The translations under genes and the position numbers were made by a program. A stretch of 64,000 nucleotides of DNA from Arcuatula senhousia (Eukaryota; Mollusca; Bivalvia; Mytilida; Mytilidae): contig OZ020308.1 in assembly GCA_963971305.1 (NCBI GenBank), positions 32,207,275-32,271,274 on the forward strand, read 5' to 3'. Within the stretch, counting starts at the first letter, position 1. Each line of letters starts with the position of its first letter. Of this stretch, positions 11,888 through 24,395 are shown piece after piece. The notes under the pieces were generated by a model. That model did not search any database and was not told where the DNA came from. It saw only the letters and a program-made list of their open reading frames with translations.

Positions 11888-12790
11888 AAAATAGTGTTCT
11901 TTGGCCTATAGCATGAAAACTATTGCAGATAGAGAAAAGCTGTTGCTTTCTAAAATGTTCAGCTCATTTAGCTCTACAAAAGTCTTCATTGGATCTGAGT
12001 TGTCAGATGACCCCTTATAGGGGTTACAGCCCCTTAAAGGTGAAAAATAGTGTTTTTGGCGTATAGAATGAAAACTATTGCAGATAGGTAAAAGCTGTTG
12101 CTTGCTTAGATGTTCAGCTCATTTAGCTCTACAAAAGTCTTCGTAGGGTGGAAGTTGTCAGATGACCCCTTATAGGTGTTTCGGCCCCTTAAAGACCCAA
12201 AAAAGTGTTTTTGGCCTATAGAATGAAAACTATTGCAGATAGAGAAAAGCTGTTGCTTGCTTAAATGTTAACCTCATTTAGCTCTACAAAAGTCTTCATA
12301 GGGTGGAAGTTGTCAGATTACCCCTTATAGGGGTTACAGCCCCTTATAAAGGTGAAAAATAGTGTTCTTTGGCCTATAGCATGAAAACTATTGCAGATAG
12401 AGAAAAGCTGTTGCTTTCTTAAATGTTCAGCTCATTTAGCTCTACAAAAGCTTTCTTAGGGTCAAAATAGTCAAATGACCCCCTTTAGGAGTTACAGCCC
12501 CTTACAGGCGAAAAATGGTGTTTTTTGCCTATAGAATAAAAACTATTGCAGATGGAGAAAAGCTGTTGCTTGCCTAAATGTTCAGCTTATTTAGCTCTAC
12601 AAAAGTCTTCATTGGGTCTGAGTTGTCAGATGACCCCTTATAGGGATTACAGCCCCTAAATAAGCATATTTCATGTTTTTGGCTGATATAATGAAAACTA
12701 TAGCAGATAAAGAATTGAAAACTATTGCCAAAAGAGAAAAGCTGTTGCTTGATTAAATGTTCAGCTAATTTAGCTCTACAATGTCCTTAA
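11888..12790 (-). repeat. ~155-bp satellite array, right block
   Basis: GCAGAT motifs recur near 11935, 12080, 12235, 12393 and 12548, continuing the array interrupted by the 146-bp block. Confidence 0.88.
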
Positions 12791-12848
12791 TAGGGTTGAC
12801 ATCAAGACCAGATGAGCGATTCAGGCTCCTGGGAGCCTCTTGTTCATT

Positions 12849-13324
12849 TTTATTTGTCATGTTTATATTATATATCTTTAACAGAAGAACCAAGAGAATT
12901 GAATTGGCAAATCAATTTCAAATTACCCAAAATGAAATATTCCCCATTCAGTTATTCTATGTTATCTTCCTTGACAAAAATGATAAAATCTTTTAAATTA
13001 TTTTAAAAATGCTTAAGATTGAACTTTATAACTGCTTTGATTAACAATCTTATTTTTGTACAGATCACAAGTTGGCTTTTCAACAAACTAAGCCTATTCA
13101 TGATCCAATCTTCTTCAATATATGAGTTATTAACATATTTTTTTATGACTATTATTTTCAATATCATAAACAATATTCTTTAATATACAAGTTATAAACA
13201 TATATTTTTTAACTCCTATTTTTCTATACATTTGTTTTGGTCATGGCACGATGTATAAAAATATACATTGAAAAAGATGTATTAGTTTAGTTAAGTTTGA
13301 AACAAACTTCTTGCTTGGCAACTT
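12849..13324. other. AT-rich spacer, no feature seen
   Basis: No exon or known repeat recognised between two satellite-carrying elements. Confidence 0.4.
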
Positions 13325-14866
13325 CGGTCCAGGTGAGCTTATACCATCACTTGGCGTCCGTCGTCGTCGTCGTCTGTCGTCGTCGTCTGTTAACAATTTT
13401 TCAAACATTAACTTCTCCAACACCATAAGTCCAATTGCAACCAAACTTTGTACAGTTGTTTAGTAGCATTATGTGTACAAAACTATCGTTCGAATTTTTG
13501 ATTCGTTAAAAAACATGGCCGCCATGGCTAAAAATAGAACATAGGGGTAAATTGTAGTTTTTTGCTAATAACTCAAAAACAGTACCAGATATCAAAATTC
13601 TGACATAGGGTAAAAGTAATCAGCACCTCAAGATCTACCTGCCCAGAAATTTTCAAGAAGATCCAACTACCAATGTAGGAGTTATTGCCCTTTTTCTGGA
13701 TTTTTTTCAAAATTTTGCACTTATTTAGCCATATATCTTGAAAACTATACAAGATATTTTAAAAATTCAAATTGCAAATGATTAAGTACATCAAGATCTT
13801 CATTTCATGTAATTAGGTCAAAGCTGTAGAACCATTTCTTTTAGGAGTTATGGCCCTTAAAGCGTAAAATTTACCATTTTTCATTACTTTTCCCCTGAAT
13901 TTCAAAGATTAACTTTTCTGACACCATACATCCAACTTCAACCAAACTTGGCACAGTTTTTGAATAGCATAAATGCTACAATTCTATCGTTCTGATTTTT
14001 GATTCGTCAAAAATGTGGCTGCCATGGCTAAAAATAGAATATAGGGGTAAATTGCAGTTTTTTGCTAATTACTCAAAAATGGTAACAGATATCAAAATTC
14101 TGATGGGGAAAAAAATAATCAGCATTTCAAGATCTACCTGCTCTGAAATTTTCAAGAAGATCCAACAATTGACATAGGAGTTATTGCCCTTTTTCTTGAT
14201 TTTTTTTTCATTTTTTTTCACTTATTTAGCCCTATATCTTGAAAACTTTACAAGTTATTTCAAAAATTTAAGTTTCATATGATTAAGCACATCAAGATCT
14301 ACATTTCATGTATTTAGATCAAAGCTGTAGGACCATTTCTTTTAGGAGTTATAATCCTTAAAACAACAAATTTACCATTTTTTATTACTTTTCCCCTGAA
14401 TTTCAAAGATTCACTTGTCTGACATGGTAAAACCAACTGCACCTTAACATGGCACACTTGTTTAATAGCTTATATGCTACAACTCTATTGTTCAGATTGT
14501 TGATTTGTAAAAAAACATGGCCGCCATGGCTAAAGATAGAACCTAGGGGTAAATTGCATTTTTTTGCTAATAACTGAAAAATGGTTTCAGATATCAAAAT
14601 TGTGCAAGAATCAAGTGATCAGCATATTAAGACCTACCTGTCATGAAATTTCCAAAAAAATTTGACTGCTGATGTGGGAGTTATTGTTCTTTTTCCTAAT
14701 TTTTGCCAAATTTGCACTTATTAAGCCCAATATCTTGAAAACTAATCAAGATATTTCAGAAATTTAAATTACATATGGTTAAGCACAATAATATCTACAA
14801 ATATATGTACCTGTGTAGTTCAGGTGAGCGATTCAGGCTCTTGGGAGCCTCTTGTTTACTTTTCTG
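13325..14866 (+). mobile_element. Satellite-carrying element, copy B (~500-bp units)
   Basis: It has the GGTCCAGGTGAGCTT and CACTTGGCGTCCGTCGTCG end, then about three diverged ~500-bp monomers, with the TGGC(C/T)GCCATGGCTAAA motif near 13514, 14013 and 14518. It ends in GAGCGATTCAGGCTCTTGGG and AGCCTCTTGTT. The first half of the terminal hairpin is missing. Confidence 0.75.
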
Positions 14867-15004
14867 TTTTGTTTTTGTGCCAAGACATACAATGTATCAG
14901 CGTACAAAAGTTTATGAAGTTCTGACTTTAAGTTATTAGTAGAATTCTTTTAAAACAAAGTTAACCTAGGTAAGATGGATGTTTCAAACAAGTTAACAGA
15001 ACTT

Positions 15005-15185
15005 AAAAATGTAATGGTAATTCAATGCATTACTTAGCCAAAGTAATGGTAATTCAATGCATTACTTAGCCAAAGTAATGGTAATTCAATGCATTTCTTT
15101 TCAAAATCCTTGTAATTGTAATGGTAATTCAATTCAAGTTTTCTAAAAGTAATGGTAATTCAATGCATTACATTGCATTGTAATT
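15005..15185 (+). repeat. Short tandem repeat, GTAATGGTAATTCAATGCAT unit
   Basis: The ~33-bp unit beginning GTAATGGTAATTCAATGCAT is repeated about five times with decreasing identity. Confidence 0.8.
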
Positions 15186-15194
15186 CGCCCCATG

Positions 15195-15892
15195 CCTGGA
15201 GCTAAATGAGCTGAACATTTAAGCAAGCATCAGCTTTTCTCTATCTGCAATAGTTTTCATTTGATAGGCCAAAACATGAAAAAAAACTTATTTTATGGGC
15301 TCTTAACCCTATAAGGGGTCATCCGACAACTTTGACCCTATATAGACTTTTGTAGAGCTAAATGAACTGAACATTCAGCAAGCAACAGCTTTTCTTTACC
15401 TGCAATAATTTTCAATCTACAGAGCAAAAACATGAAAACCCTATTTTTGACCTTTAACTGGCCATAACCCCTATAGGGATTAATTTTACATCTTCGAACA
15501 AATAGACTTTTGTAGAGCTCAATGAACTGAAAGTTTAAGCAAGCAACAGCTTATCTCTGTCTGCAACAGTTTTCATTCTACAGGCCAATAACATAAAGCG
15601 TTACTTTTTACCTTTAAAGGGTCATGACCCCTAAAAGAAGTAATCTGACATCTTCGACCAAATGGAGACTGTTGTAGAGCTAAATGAGCTGAATGTTTAA
15701 GCAAACAACAGCTTTTCTCTATCTGCAAAAGTTTTCATTCTATAGACCAAAACACTTTTTTCACTTATAAGGGGCCAATACTCCTATAAGGGGTTTTCAC
15801 CTTTAAGGTTGTACCCCTATAAGGGGTCATCTAACAACTTCAACCCTAGGGAAACTTTTGAAGAGCTAAATAAGCTATACACTTAAGCAATT
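15195..15892 (+). repeat. ~155-bp satellite, diverged units
   Basis: AGCTAAATGAGCTGAACATT and CTATCTGCAATAGTTTTCAT recur, matching the arrays at 7080 and 10040 (there in the other orientation). Confidence 0.75.
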
Positions 15893-16240
15893 AAAGTGAC
15901 AACAAAAATCCAGACAATTAATTTTGCTACGCCTAACGCGCGTTTCGTCTATTCAAGACTCGTTAGAGGCGCTCTACCAAAAATATTGAAAAAGCCAAAA
16001 ACTATTTGATTATGAAGAGCATAGAACAATGAAACCAGCAATACCGAAATGGGAAACCAAATTATAACTAAGATTATGAACCTATGTCTGGTATAGGAGG
16101 AACCTTAGGGTTTAGACAATTTGAAATTTAAACTGATAATTTAAAGCTTTGATGTGTTCTCCAACACTAAAGTGTTGGTGCCGGAGCGGGATAACCTTAC
16201 TCCACCAGCGGCGCTGGTGCCGGAGCGGGCTAACCTCCTG
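15893..16240 (+). repeat. One unit of the ~360-bp repeat
   Basis: It contains the GCGCGTTTCGTCTATTC core, CTATGTCTGGTATAGG and a GGTGCCGGAGCGGG...TAACCT end that is partly duplicated. Confidence 0.8.
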
Positions 16241-16612
16241 GAAGCAAACAATAGCTTTTCTCTATCTGCAATAGTTTTAATTCTATAAGCAAAACACATG
16301 TAAGAACCTTATTTTAAGGGATGTAACCCCTATAAGTAGTCATCTGACAACTTAAACCATTTGTAGACTTTTGTAGAGCAAAATGAGCTGAACATTTAAG
16401 CAAGCATCAGCTTTTCTCTTTCTGCAATAGTTTTCATTTTAAAGGCCAAAACATGAAAAAAACCTTATTTTAGGGGCTCTAAACCCTATAAGAGGTTATC
16501 TGACAACTTTGACCGTATGGAGACTTTTGTAGAGCTAAATGAACTGAACATTTCAGCAAGCAATAGCTTTTCTCTATCTGCAATAGTTTTCATTCTATTA
16601 GCCAAAACATAA
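16241..16612 (+). repeat. ~155-bp satellite, diverged units
   Basis: The satellite continues up to the AGGCTCCCAGGAGCCT palindrome that begins copy C of the satellite-carrying family. Confidence 0.65.
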
Positions 16613-17735
16613 ACTAGAGGCTCCCAGGAGCCTGAATCACTCACCTTGTATTTGATGATGCTTATAAGCTGGATATTTTAACAAAGAACTGCTACTCTGT
16701 GGAATTATCAATTTGAATGTTCTAAGGGAAACAACTCCTATCAAGAAAGGTCTTACATCTTTGACCCCATTACATAATATTTAGATCTTTAAGTGCTTAA
16801 CCATATGCAATTTAAATTTTTCAAATATCTTGTATAGTTTTCAAGATATTAGTCTTAAAAGAGCAAAATTTGAAAAAAAAAACAAATTTGAAGAAAAAGG
16901 GCAATAACTCCTACAACCATTGTCAGATCTTCAAAACTTCAGGGCAGGTAGATCTTTATGTGCAGATCATAAGTATCAAAACAGAATTTTAATATCGGTT
17001 ACCATTTTAGAGTTATTTGCAAAAAACTGCAATTTACCGTTATGTTCTATTTTTAGCCATGGCAGCCATGTTTTTTGTCCAATCAAAATTTCAAAAGATA
17101 TTTCTGTAGAACACATACTATAGAACAACCCTACCAAGTTTCATTTCATTTGACTAAGCGGTTTCAGAGAAGAAGATTTTTGAAAAGTTTAACAAAAAGC
17201 TGTGAAAATGGTCAATTTTTACGATCAAAGGGGTATTACTCCTAAAGGAACGATCCTACAACTTTGACTCTGTTACAATTTTTGTAGATCTTGATGTGCT
17301 TAGTCATATGCAATTTAAATTTTTGAAATATCTTGTAAAGTTTTCAAGATATAGGACTAAATAAGTAATTTTTGTTGAAAAAAATCCAGAAAAAGGGCAA
17401 TAACTCCTACATCGGTTGTTGGATCTTTTTCAAAATTTCTGGGCAAGTAGATCTTGAGGTGCTGATCACTTTTACCCATACCAGAATTTTGATATCTGTT
17501 ACGGTTTTTGAGTAATTTGCAAAAAACTGCAATTTACCCCTATGTTCTATTTTTAGCCAAGGCGGCCATGTTTTTTGTCGAATCAAACTTTCGAACAATA
17601 ATTTTGTAGAGCATATACTACAGAACAACCTTGCTAAGTTTCATTACATTTGGCCAATCGGTTTCAGAGAAGATTTTTGAAAAGTTGAACGACGGACGAC
17701 AGACGACAGACGACGGACGACAAGTGATGGCAAAA
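16613..17735 (-). mobile_element. Satellite-carrying element, copy C (~500-bp units)
   Basis: Reverse orientation: CTAGAGGCTCCCAGGAGCCT and GAATCACTCACC at the left, about two ~500-bp monomers, then GACGGACGACAAGTGATGGC at the right. The terminal hairpin is missing, so this copy is truncated. Confidence 0.7.
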
Positions 17736-17908
17736 TTCATCTGACAACTTCGACCAAAAGAAGACTTTTGTAGAACTTTTGATGCTGGAGCCGTATGGTG
17801 GCATCGGATTTCATATATCTCTTATACCTTTTGAGTTACAAGCCAAAATCAGTAGTCTGACCCCCTGGTCTATTTTAGTAATGGCGGTCATGTTTTTGAT
17901 GGATCAAA

Positions 17909-18846
17909 AATCGAGTGAGTGAGTTGGTGTTTTACGCCCGTGCAACGCTATATAGGTTATTTACAGGCGATGAACATGAAATACAAATGACAACAAAGTT
18001 CCAGACAATAAATTTTGCTACGCCTGACGCGCGTTTCGTCTATTCAAGACTCATCAGAGGCGCTCTACCAAAAATATTGAAAATGCCAAACACTGTATGA
18101 ATATGAAGAGCATAGAACAGTAGAACCAAAACTACCAAACTGGGGAACCAAATTATTACTAAGATATTCAACCTATGTCTGGGGAAGGAAGAACCTTAGG
18201 GTTTAGACAATTTTGAAAAGTTGAACGACGGACGACAGACGACAGACGACGGACGATAAAATGGATGATAAAATAGTAGAACCAACAGTAGAACCAAAAC
18301 TACCAAACTGGGGAACCAAATTATTACTAAGATATTCAACCTATGTCTGGGGAAGGAAGAACCTTAGGGTTTAGACAATTTTGAAAAGTTGAACGACGGA
18401 CGACAGACGACAGACGACGGACGATAAAATGGATGATAAAATGAACATGAAATGATGATGATAAATGAAATATGGGAATGGGGTGGGACACAAAGGACCG
18501 GTAAATTTTGAAGAACCACAGGAAAAGGGGAGAGATGGGTAGGGGCGGAAAATTTAGCCTATGTGGTGCACTACTTGGCGGTCCACAAAGGGGTCTTTTA
18601 CGTGCTTGAAGCGTGGCACTCTCCACACAAGTTGGCACACTATGGTCGGCGGTCAGGGTTTCCTTATTATAGACCTGACAACCCCCGCGGACGAGGGTTA
18701 CCCTATTCAGCCACCTAGGGTACACACTTGGTTGCTCTGTGGGCTGAGCACTGACCCGACGTCAGAATCTTCAAAACCCTTAGTCGCCTTTTACGACAAG
18801 CTAGGTTCTGCTGCAGGCCTATTCGCCACCCGGGCCCCGCACGGGT
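17909..18846 (-). mobile_element. SINE-like element, (ACTC)n-tail family, interrupted
   Basis: The 3' part (GTGAGTGAGTTGGTGTTTTA, then ACGCCCGTGCAACGCTATAT) lies at 17909-17975 and the 5' part at 18430-18846, ending in GGGCCCCGCACGGG. A unit of the 360-bp repeat and a local ~167-bp duplication sit between them. Confidence 0.8.
18116..18440 (+). repeat. Direct ~167-bp duplication inside the interrupted SINE
   Basis: The segment from GTAGAACCAAAACTACCAAA through GACGGACGATAAAATGGATG occurs twice in a row, near 18120-18260 and 18289-18438, almost without differences, so the duplication is recent. Confidence 0.85.
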
Positions 18847-19069
18847 ATTACCAGCAGCAAAGTTCCAGACAATTAACCAGCAGCAAAGTTCCAGACAATT
18901 AATTTAGCCACGAAAATTTGTGCAAAGTCTTATATCGCAATCATAAACATATAAAGAGTTTCAACCCTTCATAATTTGATGTAAAATGAAGTATTACATA
19001 GGTTTGCATTCAAGTCCTTATCAGACATTGTTAGATCATAATCGTATTCACTGTTAATTTAACAAAACA

Positions 19070-19972
19070 AGAGCCTCACAAGAGCCTTAATTGCTCACCT
19101 GACTTAAGGTTAGCGAGGACACCTGACCCCAAAAATAATGCCGAATTTAAAATGTCCAATTTTTTGATATATTAGTATTAGGTATATACTTTATCTTGTG
19201 TAAAAATATTGGACCCCCTTTCCAGGCTTGTTTTTCCAAAATTTAGGCTCAAAGTTGTCCCAAATTACTATAGATTATATAGGAAAGGCCAAATAATTAG
19301 CATAAAATTTTGTCGCAGAAAAAATCCACGAATTTAAATTTTATTTTTATTTGACAAAAATCAATGAAATACAATATTTTTTTAAATAAAACAATAAAAA
19401 CTGGGGGTCACCAGCTTACTTTTCTCTCTACTATACAAATCTTTGTAACTTTTTGGTCATTTTTCAAGTGGATTATCTCCCTTGTTTTATTTGAAATTTT
19501 TTTTTATGAAGGAATGGTTGTTTTATTTGTAATAAAATTAATTTATTTTGATTAAGTTTTATTCAATTAAACTATTTAACACACGTTTCAAGGTATTTGT
19601 GACATTTGCACTTTTGTTTTTGCATTTTTACCGATTTTTGGTCACATGACAGGTGTCCTCACTAACCTTAAGGCATGAATAACAAAATACAACAAAAGTT
19701 TCTGTCTAGCTTTTACGAATTTTAATGCAGTGAGTAAAGTGCATAAAAAGGTCAATTTTGAGGCTCTTAAGAGAAAAAGTTGTAAAATGAATGACCCTAA
19801 AACTTAAGAACTTCGATCTTCAAAATGTCAAGGTATGTAGACCTTTAGGTGTTGATTACTTTTGCTTTCATTAGAATTCTAATATCTGTATGTGAATTTC
19901 GTTTTTGAGCTGATTGCATAAAACTGCAATTTATCCCTATGTTCTATTTTCTAGCTACGGCAGCCATGCTTA
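19070..19972 (-). mobile_element. Satellite-carrying element, copy F, truncated, with nested MITE
   Basis: It starts with ACAAGAGCCTCACAAGAGCC and ATTGCTCACCTGAC, is interrupted by the TTAA-flanked MITE at 19104-19671, and resumes with the ~500-bp monomer, ending within the CTACGGCAGCCATG motif. Confidence 0.6.
19104..19671. mobile_element. MITE with TTAA target duplication and GGTTAG(C/T)GAGGACACCTG inverted ends
   Basis: The left end reads TTAA then GGTTAGCGAGGACACCTG; the right end is the reverse complement with one change, followed by TTAA. TTAA duplication is typical of piggyBac and Kolobok transposons. It is ~560 bp and codes for nothing recognisable. Confidence 0.85.
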
Positions 19973-20017
19973 ATCAATTATGGTTCAAAAAGCTGAAGAA
20001 CAACTTAGTAATATCAC

Positions 20018-21566
20018 CTTTACTTTCAGTTTTGTCATGAGATCGTTCTAAAGATGTTGGTTCAGTGGGTGTTTCGATTTGTAGGTTCTCGGAATGGAAA
20101 TCGCTCCCTTTTAACATTTCGTCGTCATCTTCAGATGTTGTACTATCCAGTGTGCATACTTCAGATGCCGATGGTTGTAATTTTGTTCTATCCTCGACAG
20201 ACCACTTTTCTGAAGATTTTTCTGCAAAAAAACCCAAACAGAATTGAATGGGAAAAACTAAACAATGCAATATCTTTAAATCCGTAGTAATCTATGTTAT
20301 AAATTTAACTTTTAAATACCATGTCAGGACCATTGCGATCTTCAATTTCTTTGGCATATATTTATTTTGTTTTGTCATTTCGTCTTGAATGTTTAAGATT
20401 GATCATACCATTTGAGTAATTTTGCAGCAACCCACTTCTAACCATGAATATTTAGACCTTAGGCGTAAAACCCTTGACACCACAAATGTTTGGTAATAGC
20501 TTTATTTGAGGACACGCACGTGTCAAGTTCTAACGGCAGAAAGAGCAAAATCAATAAAAATTTATTTTCAAATACATTTTAAGCAATCATAATTAATTAG
20601 AAATCTTATTCATTATACATCAATATTGTTCAATAAATGCAATACAATATTATCAGCTTTCTTTTCTTATATTTGTGTATTCTAGTCAGGTGAACCATGT
20701 AGTTTCTTGTTTACCATTTACCTTCATCATTCGGTTTGTAAGCCTCTACTTCTAAAACATGTTTTTTGAATTTTATTGGTTTCTTTTTAAGAACAACATC
20801 TACAGCTGAAAATACATATGAAATAAGAACGTGAAAACAAATTTCTGTGTACTTTAATTGAAGTAATTTTATATGAATACAAAGATAAATTTCAGCTCAA
20901 AATTGCTAACACAATGTTTATCCTGAATTTTTTTTTTTACAGAGGACATTTCCAGAAAGGTACACCAAGTGTTTATGTACAAGTATCTCTCTGAAGAGTA
21001 CCCGATGTGGCGTACATTTAATTATCGATTATACATGTAATGTTAGAAGGAGAAACAGCTAACTTATTTCCTTCCAGAGCAGTGTAGTTGTTTAATATGT
21101 ATTTTGTATGTTATTGTAAACTATTTTTTTAGTATTGGTTTATAATGGCCTATTCGTTCTTATTTTTTTCAGGTACCATTTTTATTAATGCAATTCTATC
21201 CTAATATTCTTGCTCTTAATGCAATTGTCTGACAGTGAATATCATGCCGCACATTAATTTTCACAGAATAAAATATGCATTATATGCTTTCAATGAAATA
21301 CAATAAAAAACCAAGAACAAAGGAATATAACAAAATGATAAAAAATATTTTTTTATGTTAAATTTTAATTAAAGTTTGTGCAAACGTTTACCCTCAGATT
21401 CCTCAAACGTGATGATAGCAGTTTGTGTATCCTCGTCGAGTTGTACATTCTCAACATCACCCCCTCCATATTTGCCTGTATTTTCAAAGAAAAATTGTAG
21501 AGCATCCGCACTAGTTCCTGATGGTATCTTGCTCACTTTTAACATGTTGTTAAAACTGATTTCTAT
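20018..21566 (-). CDS. PARP14-like RRM protein, three exons (partial gene)
   Basis: Three minus-strand exons with GT-AG borders all join in phase 1: 21566-21392, 20805-20722 and 20221-20018. The first encodes most of an RRM of the type at the N-terminus of PARP14-like mono-ADP-ribosyltransferases, with the KVSKIPSGTS start and a YGGGDVENVQ segment. The second finishes the domain (DVVLKKKPIKF...VLEVEAYKP). The third is an acidic, serine-rich linker with no domain. In the family such RRMs precede macrodomains and a PARP domain; neither is seen here. The next exons would lie below 20018, where only repeats are visible, so the gene may have a long intron or be broken. The first exon starts in the middle of a frame, so upstream exons are also missing. 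Confidence 0.65.
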
Positions 21567-21593
21567 CTAATGTATCATGCCTTAAATAGAAAA

Positions 21594-22410
21594 TAAAGAG
21601 ATGTGGAATAAGTGTACGCGACACAGCCCACAATTAAACGACAATTTAGAAAAACCACAATGGACAACCACCAGCAGCCTTCAACGATGCCATTTGGCAC
21701 TGCTCGCGGTTCTGCAATTGGCCCATGGTCTAAATAAGATGCATATAATTCAAATCCAGCCCTGAAATAGTCACGGATAGACCCCATTCTTAAACAAAGA
21801 ACAGAAAACATCAAAGTTTAAAACAAAATGAGATATTAAAAAGACACCAAAACATTTTTTTGCGACTTAATTTCTCTTTTTTCTTCTTATCGTTAAGTCC
21901 CCGGTCATCGAGTCCATAAGGACTAGCGTTTCACACGCAGTGAAATTTTGCATTGTACATTTATCAAAATCGTTTCAATATGTGGATTGTCTTTCTGGCA
22001 CATATTCCATATTCTTTCGTTTTTAATATTATTATTTTCGCCCAGTTTCTTCTTATTTTATACCAAAATACGCAGGTTCGGATTCAAATTTGTATGTCGC
22101 CACGAATACATATTGAAATGTCGACTTTACTTTTTTCTTTTTTTTTGCCAGGAAACTTTGCCAAAGCCTTTGTTTGTCCTTGTCATTCTGTGTTAACTGT
22201 TTTATGTCAAGAATTGGGTCTTTCGTTCATGATTTAGGGATTGGTTTTGAAACTTTTGTATTGTATTATAAGTCTTGGGCCAATGCAAGACGGTAAGCAG
22301 TGACCTATGGTCATGTTGAAGACTGCTTGCTGTTTTCCGTTGTGATTTTTTGAATTGCTGTTTGTTTATGTTTGTTGTGTCGCGTACACTTATTCCACAT
22401 CTCAATATCG
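21594..22410. repeat. Termini of Penelope-like element remnants
   Basis: GATGTGGAATAAGTGTACGC at about 21597 is the reverse complement of a segment near 22380-22400 and 24757-24775, so three copies of this end are present in two orientations. The interval 22148-22408 is repeated directly at 24526-24785. Confidence 0.6.
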
Positions 22411-22689
22411 TTTACTTTTTCTAAATTTTTATGCCAAAGCCACTTCTTATAGATTGGGCGAAACTTGGTAGGATGATAGACCACCATGACCGCCGTGATA
22501 AGACTTTCTTGCTTATTCCACTCCAATACAGAAAGATAATTCACAGAAAACCCAATTTTCAACAGTCGTTTTAGACTATCTTTACGTGCTTTGTAGTTTT
22601 GCCCAATAATTTTAATTCGTTTACCTTTTCAGGAAAGTGTTTTTGATCCGTCACTTTATTAGGTCCTCCACATCGATGGGTTTATATGT

Positions 22690-24395
22690 AAGATCTTAAG
22701 ACGTCTATTACTTGCTAAGATCACCAAGAGAGAAAGAACCTGAGACAAGAGTACTATACGAGAACAACGAAACGTAAAGATAACTCTCTTGATAACACTC
22801 CCAGTTACCGACAGCTAGTTAAGAAGCATCTATCAACTGATGTAAAAAATCAAACATATCGATTCTAAATCCAACATAACACTTCAAACAACTAATGATT
22901 TAGTAATATATCATCACACAAAACCGACATATTTGATCGTTGTAATGCTTCGAAACAATACAATAGTAAACAGGTAAAAGACTAACGTTTTCGAGTAACT
23001 ATCAAATTATCAATATTTCTACCCAAAAACACCAAATTTAAAGATTTTACTATAACTTCCAACTTGTATCTTTTCTTTAATAAATTTGTAAGACAAATTA
23101 CCATGTCAAGACGATTGTTTTTGAATTAACGTGCTTTATAAACTAAATTTCCATAGCATTCGAGATGTGATATTCCATTTAAAATAATAAAAACTTTTCA
23201 ATAAGATACCCATATTTATGAACGAATTAAGTAAAAGATTATACTAATTTGTGGTATCGATAACCTTGTTTTAGCAATTTTTCTGTAATCATTAATGAAA
23301 CGGTTTTGTCATTAAAATCAGAAACACCACTGCAAATTCGAGCATATCTGACTAACTGTGAAATGTACACTCCGTAAGATGGAGCTAGAGGTACATCACC
23401 TTCAATAAAAGGAAAGTTTACAATTGGGAATTTTCCATTGACAATGCTTAAATCTAAATCCAAAAATGGACATCTATCGCCGGTCGAGGGTTAAGAATTG
23501 GGGTTGTTAAGAGCTAGGATGTCTAAGTATCTGTAAGTATTGTTAAAAATGTCAATAGGTGATGTTTGTTTGTGCCCTTTTGCAGTTCGGCCATAAATTG
23601 TAATTCATAACAATATAAAAAGAAGATCTGCTATAAGTGGGGTGCAATTGGTTCCCATAAGTCAATATGTAACCAATATTGTCTTTAGTGTTATTTCAGG
23701 AAATTTACCACTCTTTTTAGTGGATGGTTGAAATATTTTTCTTCTTATCAATAGGGCCGAAACCCGTTAGGAAATTCAATATGAAAATTTGGACTTATTT
23801 AGCCTATTTATAATGCAAGAAAAATATTGAACTTGATATACATGTTCCTATGAGTGATGTAGCTAAACCTACCTTCTTTTTCTTTAAGTTAGTTTCTTTT
23901 TCTATACATTGTAATTTCATTAATAGATGGATGTGCTAAAAAAGTAAAAATGGTAGTTTATTATTATAATTATTTGTTTTTGAAAGCATTCACCCCTATT
24001 AAGGTGAGCTCACGTTCACATTCGGTTTTGGTACATATAAATCACAAAATCAGAAAAACCCGTCGAAGTCCCCACTTATTATATTTTTACCGAGCTAACA
24101 GATTTTATTAACACCATATGAGAATGGAGAAACACATAAAATCAAGCACGACCGGGAATGAACATGACGACCTTGATAAAATGAACTGGAAATAGTAATA
24201 TGGTGATACAACTCTTAATCATTTATTGTTTTGACGTGGGGTGTCGGATTTAGAACTGATGTATTTGATTCTTTTACATCAATCGATAAATGTTTCTTAG
24301 CTAGTTGTCAGTAACTTTGAGTGTTCTCAAGAGAGTTCCTCCTTGTCTTGTTGTTTTCGTACAGTATTTTGTCTTAGGTTCTCTCTTGTTGAATT
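22690..24395 (-). mobile_element. Penelope-like element remnant between inverted ~150-bp repeats
   Basis: The sequence at about 22690-22870 is found again in reverse orientation at about 24255-24395 (TTACATCA..CGATA..., AGTGTT.TCAAGAGAGTT). Between them lies a minus-strand reverse-transcriptase fragment. Penelope-like elements are known to carry terminal repeats in direct or inverted orientation, which this arrangement resembles. Confidence 0.55.
23239..23463 (-). pseudogene. Reverse transcriptase fragment, Penelope-like
   Basis: The 74-codon frame contains KFPIVNFPFIEGDVPLAPSY and GVYISQLVRYARICSG. This matches the stretch after the catalytic region of a reverse-transcriptase family abundant in molluscs, and also the fragment at 34300-34480 in this window. 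The catalytic motif is absent, so it is a dead fragment. Confidence 0.7.

Larger units (their letters stand above)
9768..12848 (+). mobile_element. Satellite-carrying element with conserved termini, copy A
   Basis: One end is TTAGCTCACCTGGACC forming a hairpin with GGTCTATGTGAGCT, followed by CCATCACTTGGCGTCCGTCG. The other end is GAGCGATTCAGGCTCCTGGG AGCCTCTTGTT, which contains the palindrome AGGCTCCTGGGAGCCT. The same two ends recur near 13325-14866, 16613-17735, 29151-30698 and 52169-53609, but the tandem cargo between them differs. No flanking duplication is visible. A non-autonomous Helitron-like or pearl-like element is the best guess, not proven. Confidence 0.7.

Noticed and set aside
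10040..12780. Possible CRISPR array because of regular spacing
   Set aside because: The units are repeated along their whole length with no unique spacers, and the genome is eukaryotic.
21575..21814. Minus-strand 79-codon frame next to the PARP14-like exons (MGSIRDYFRAGFELY)
   Set aside because: Its second half is the terminal repeat of the Penelope-like elements (GTGTACGCGACACA), so I do not treat it as an exon of that gene.
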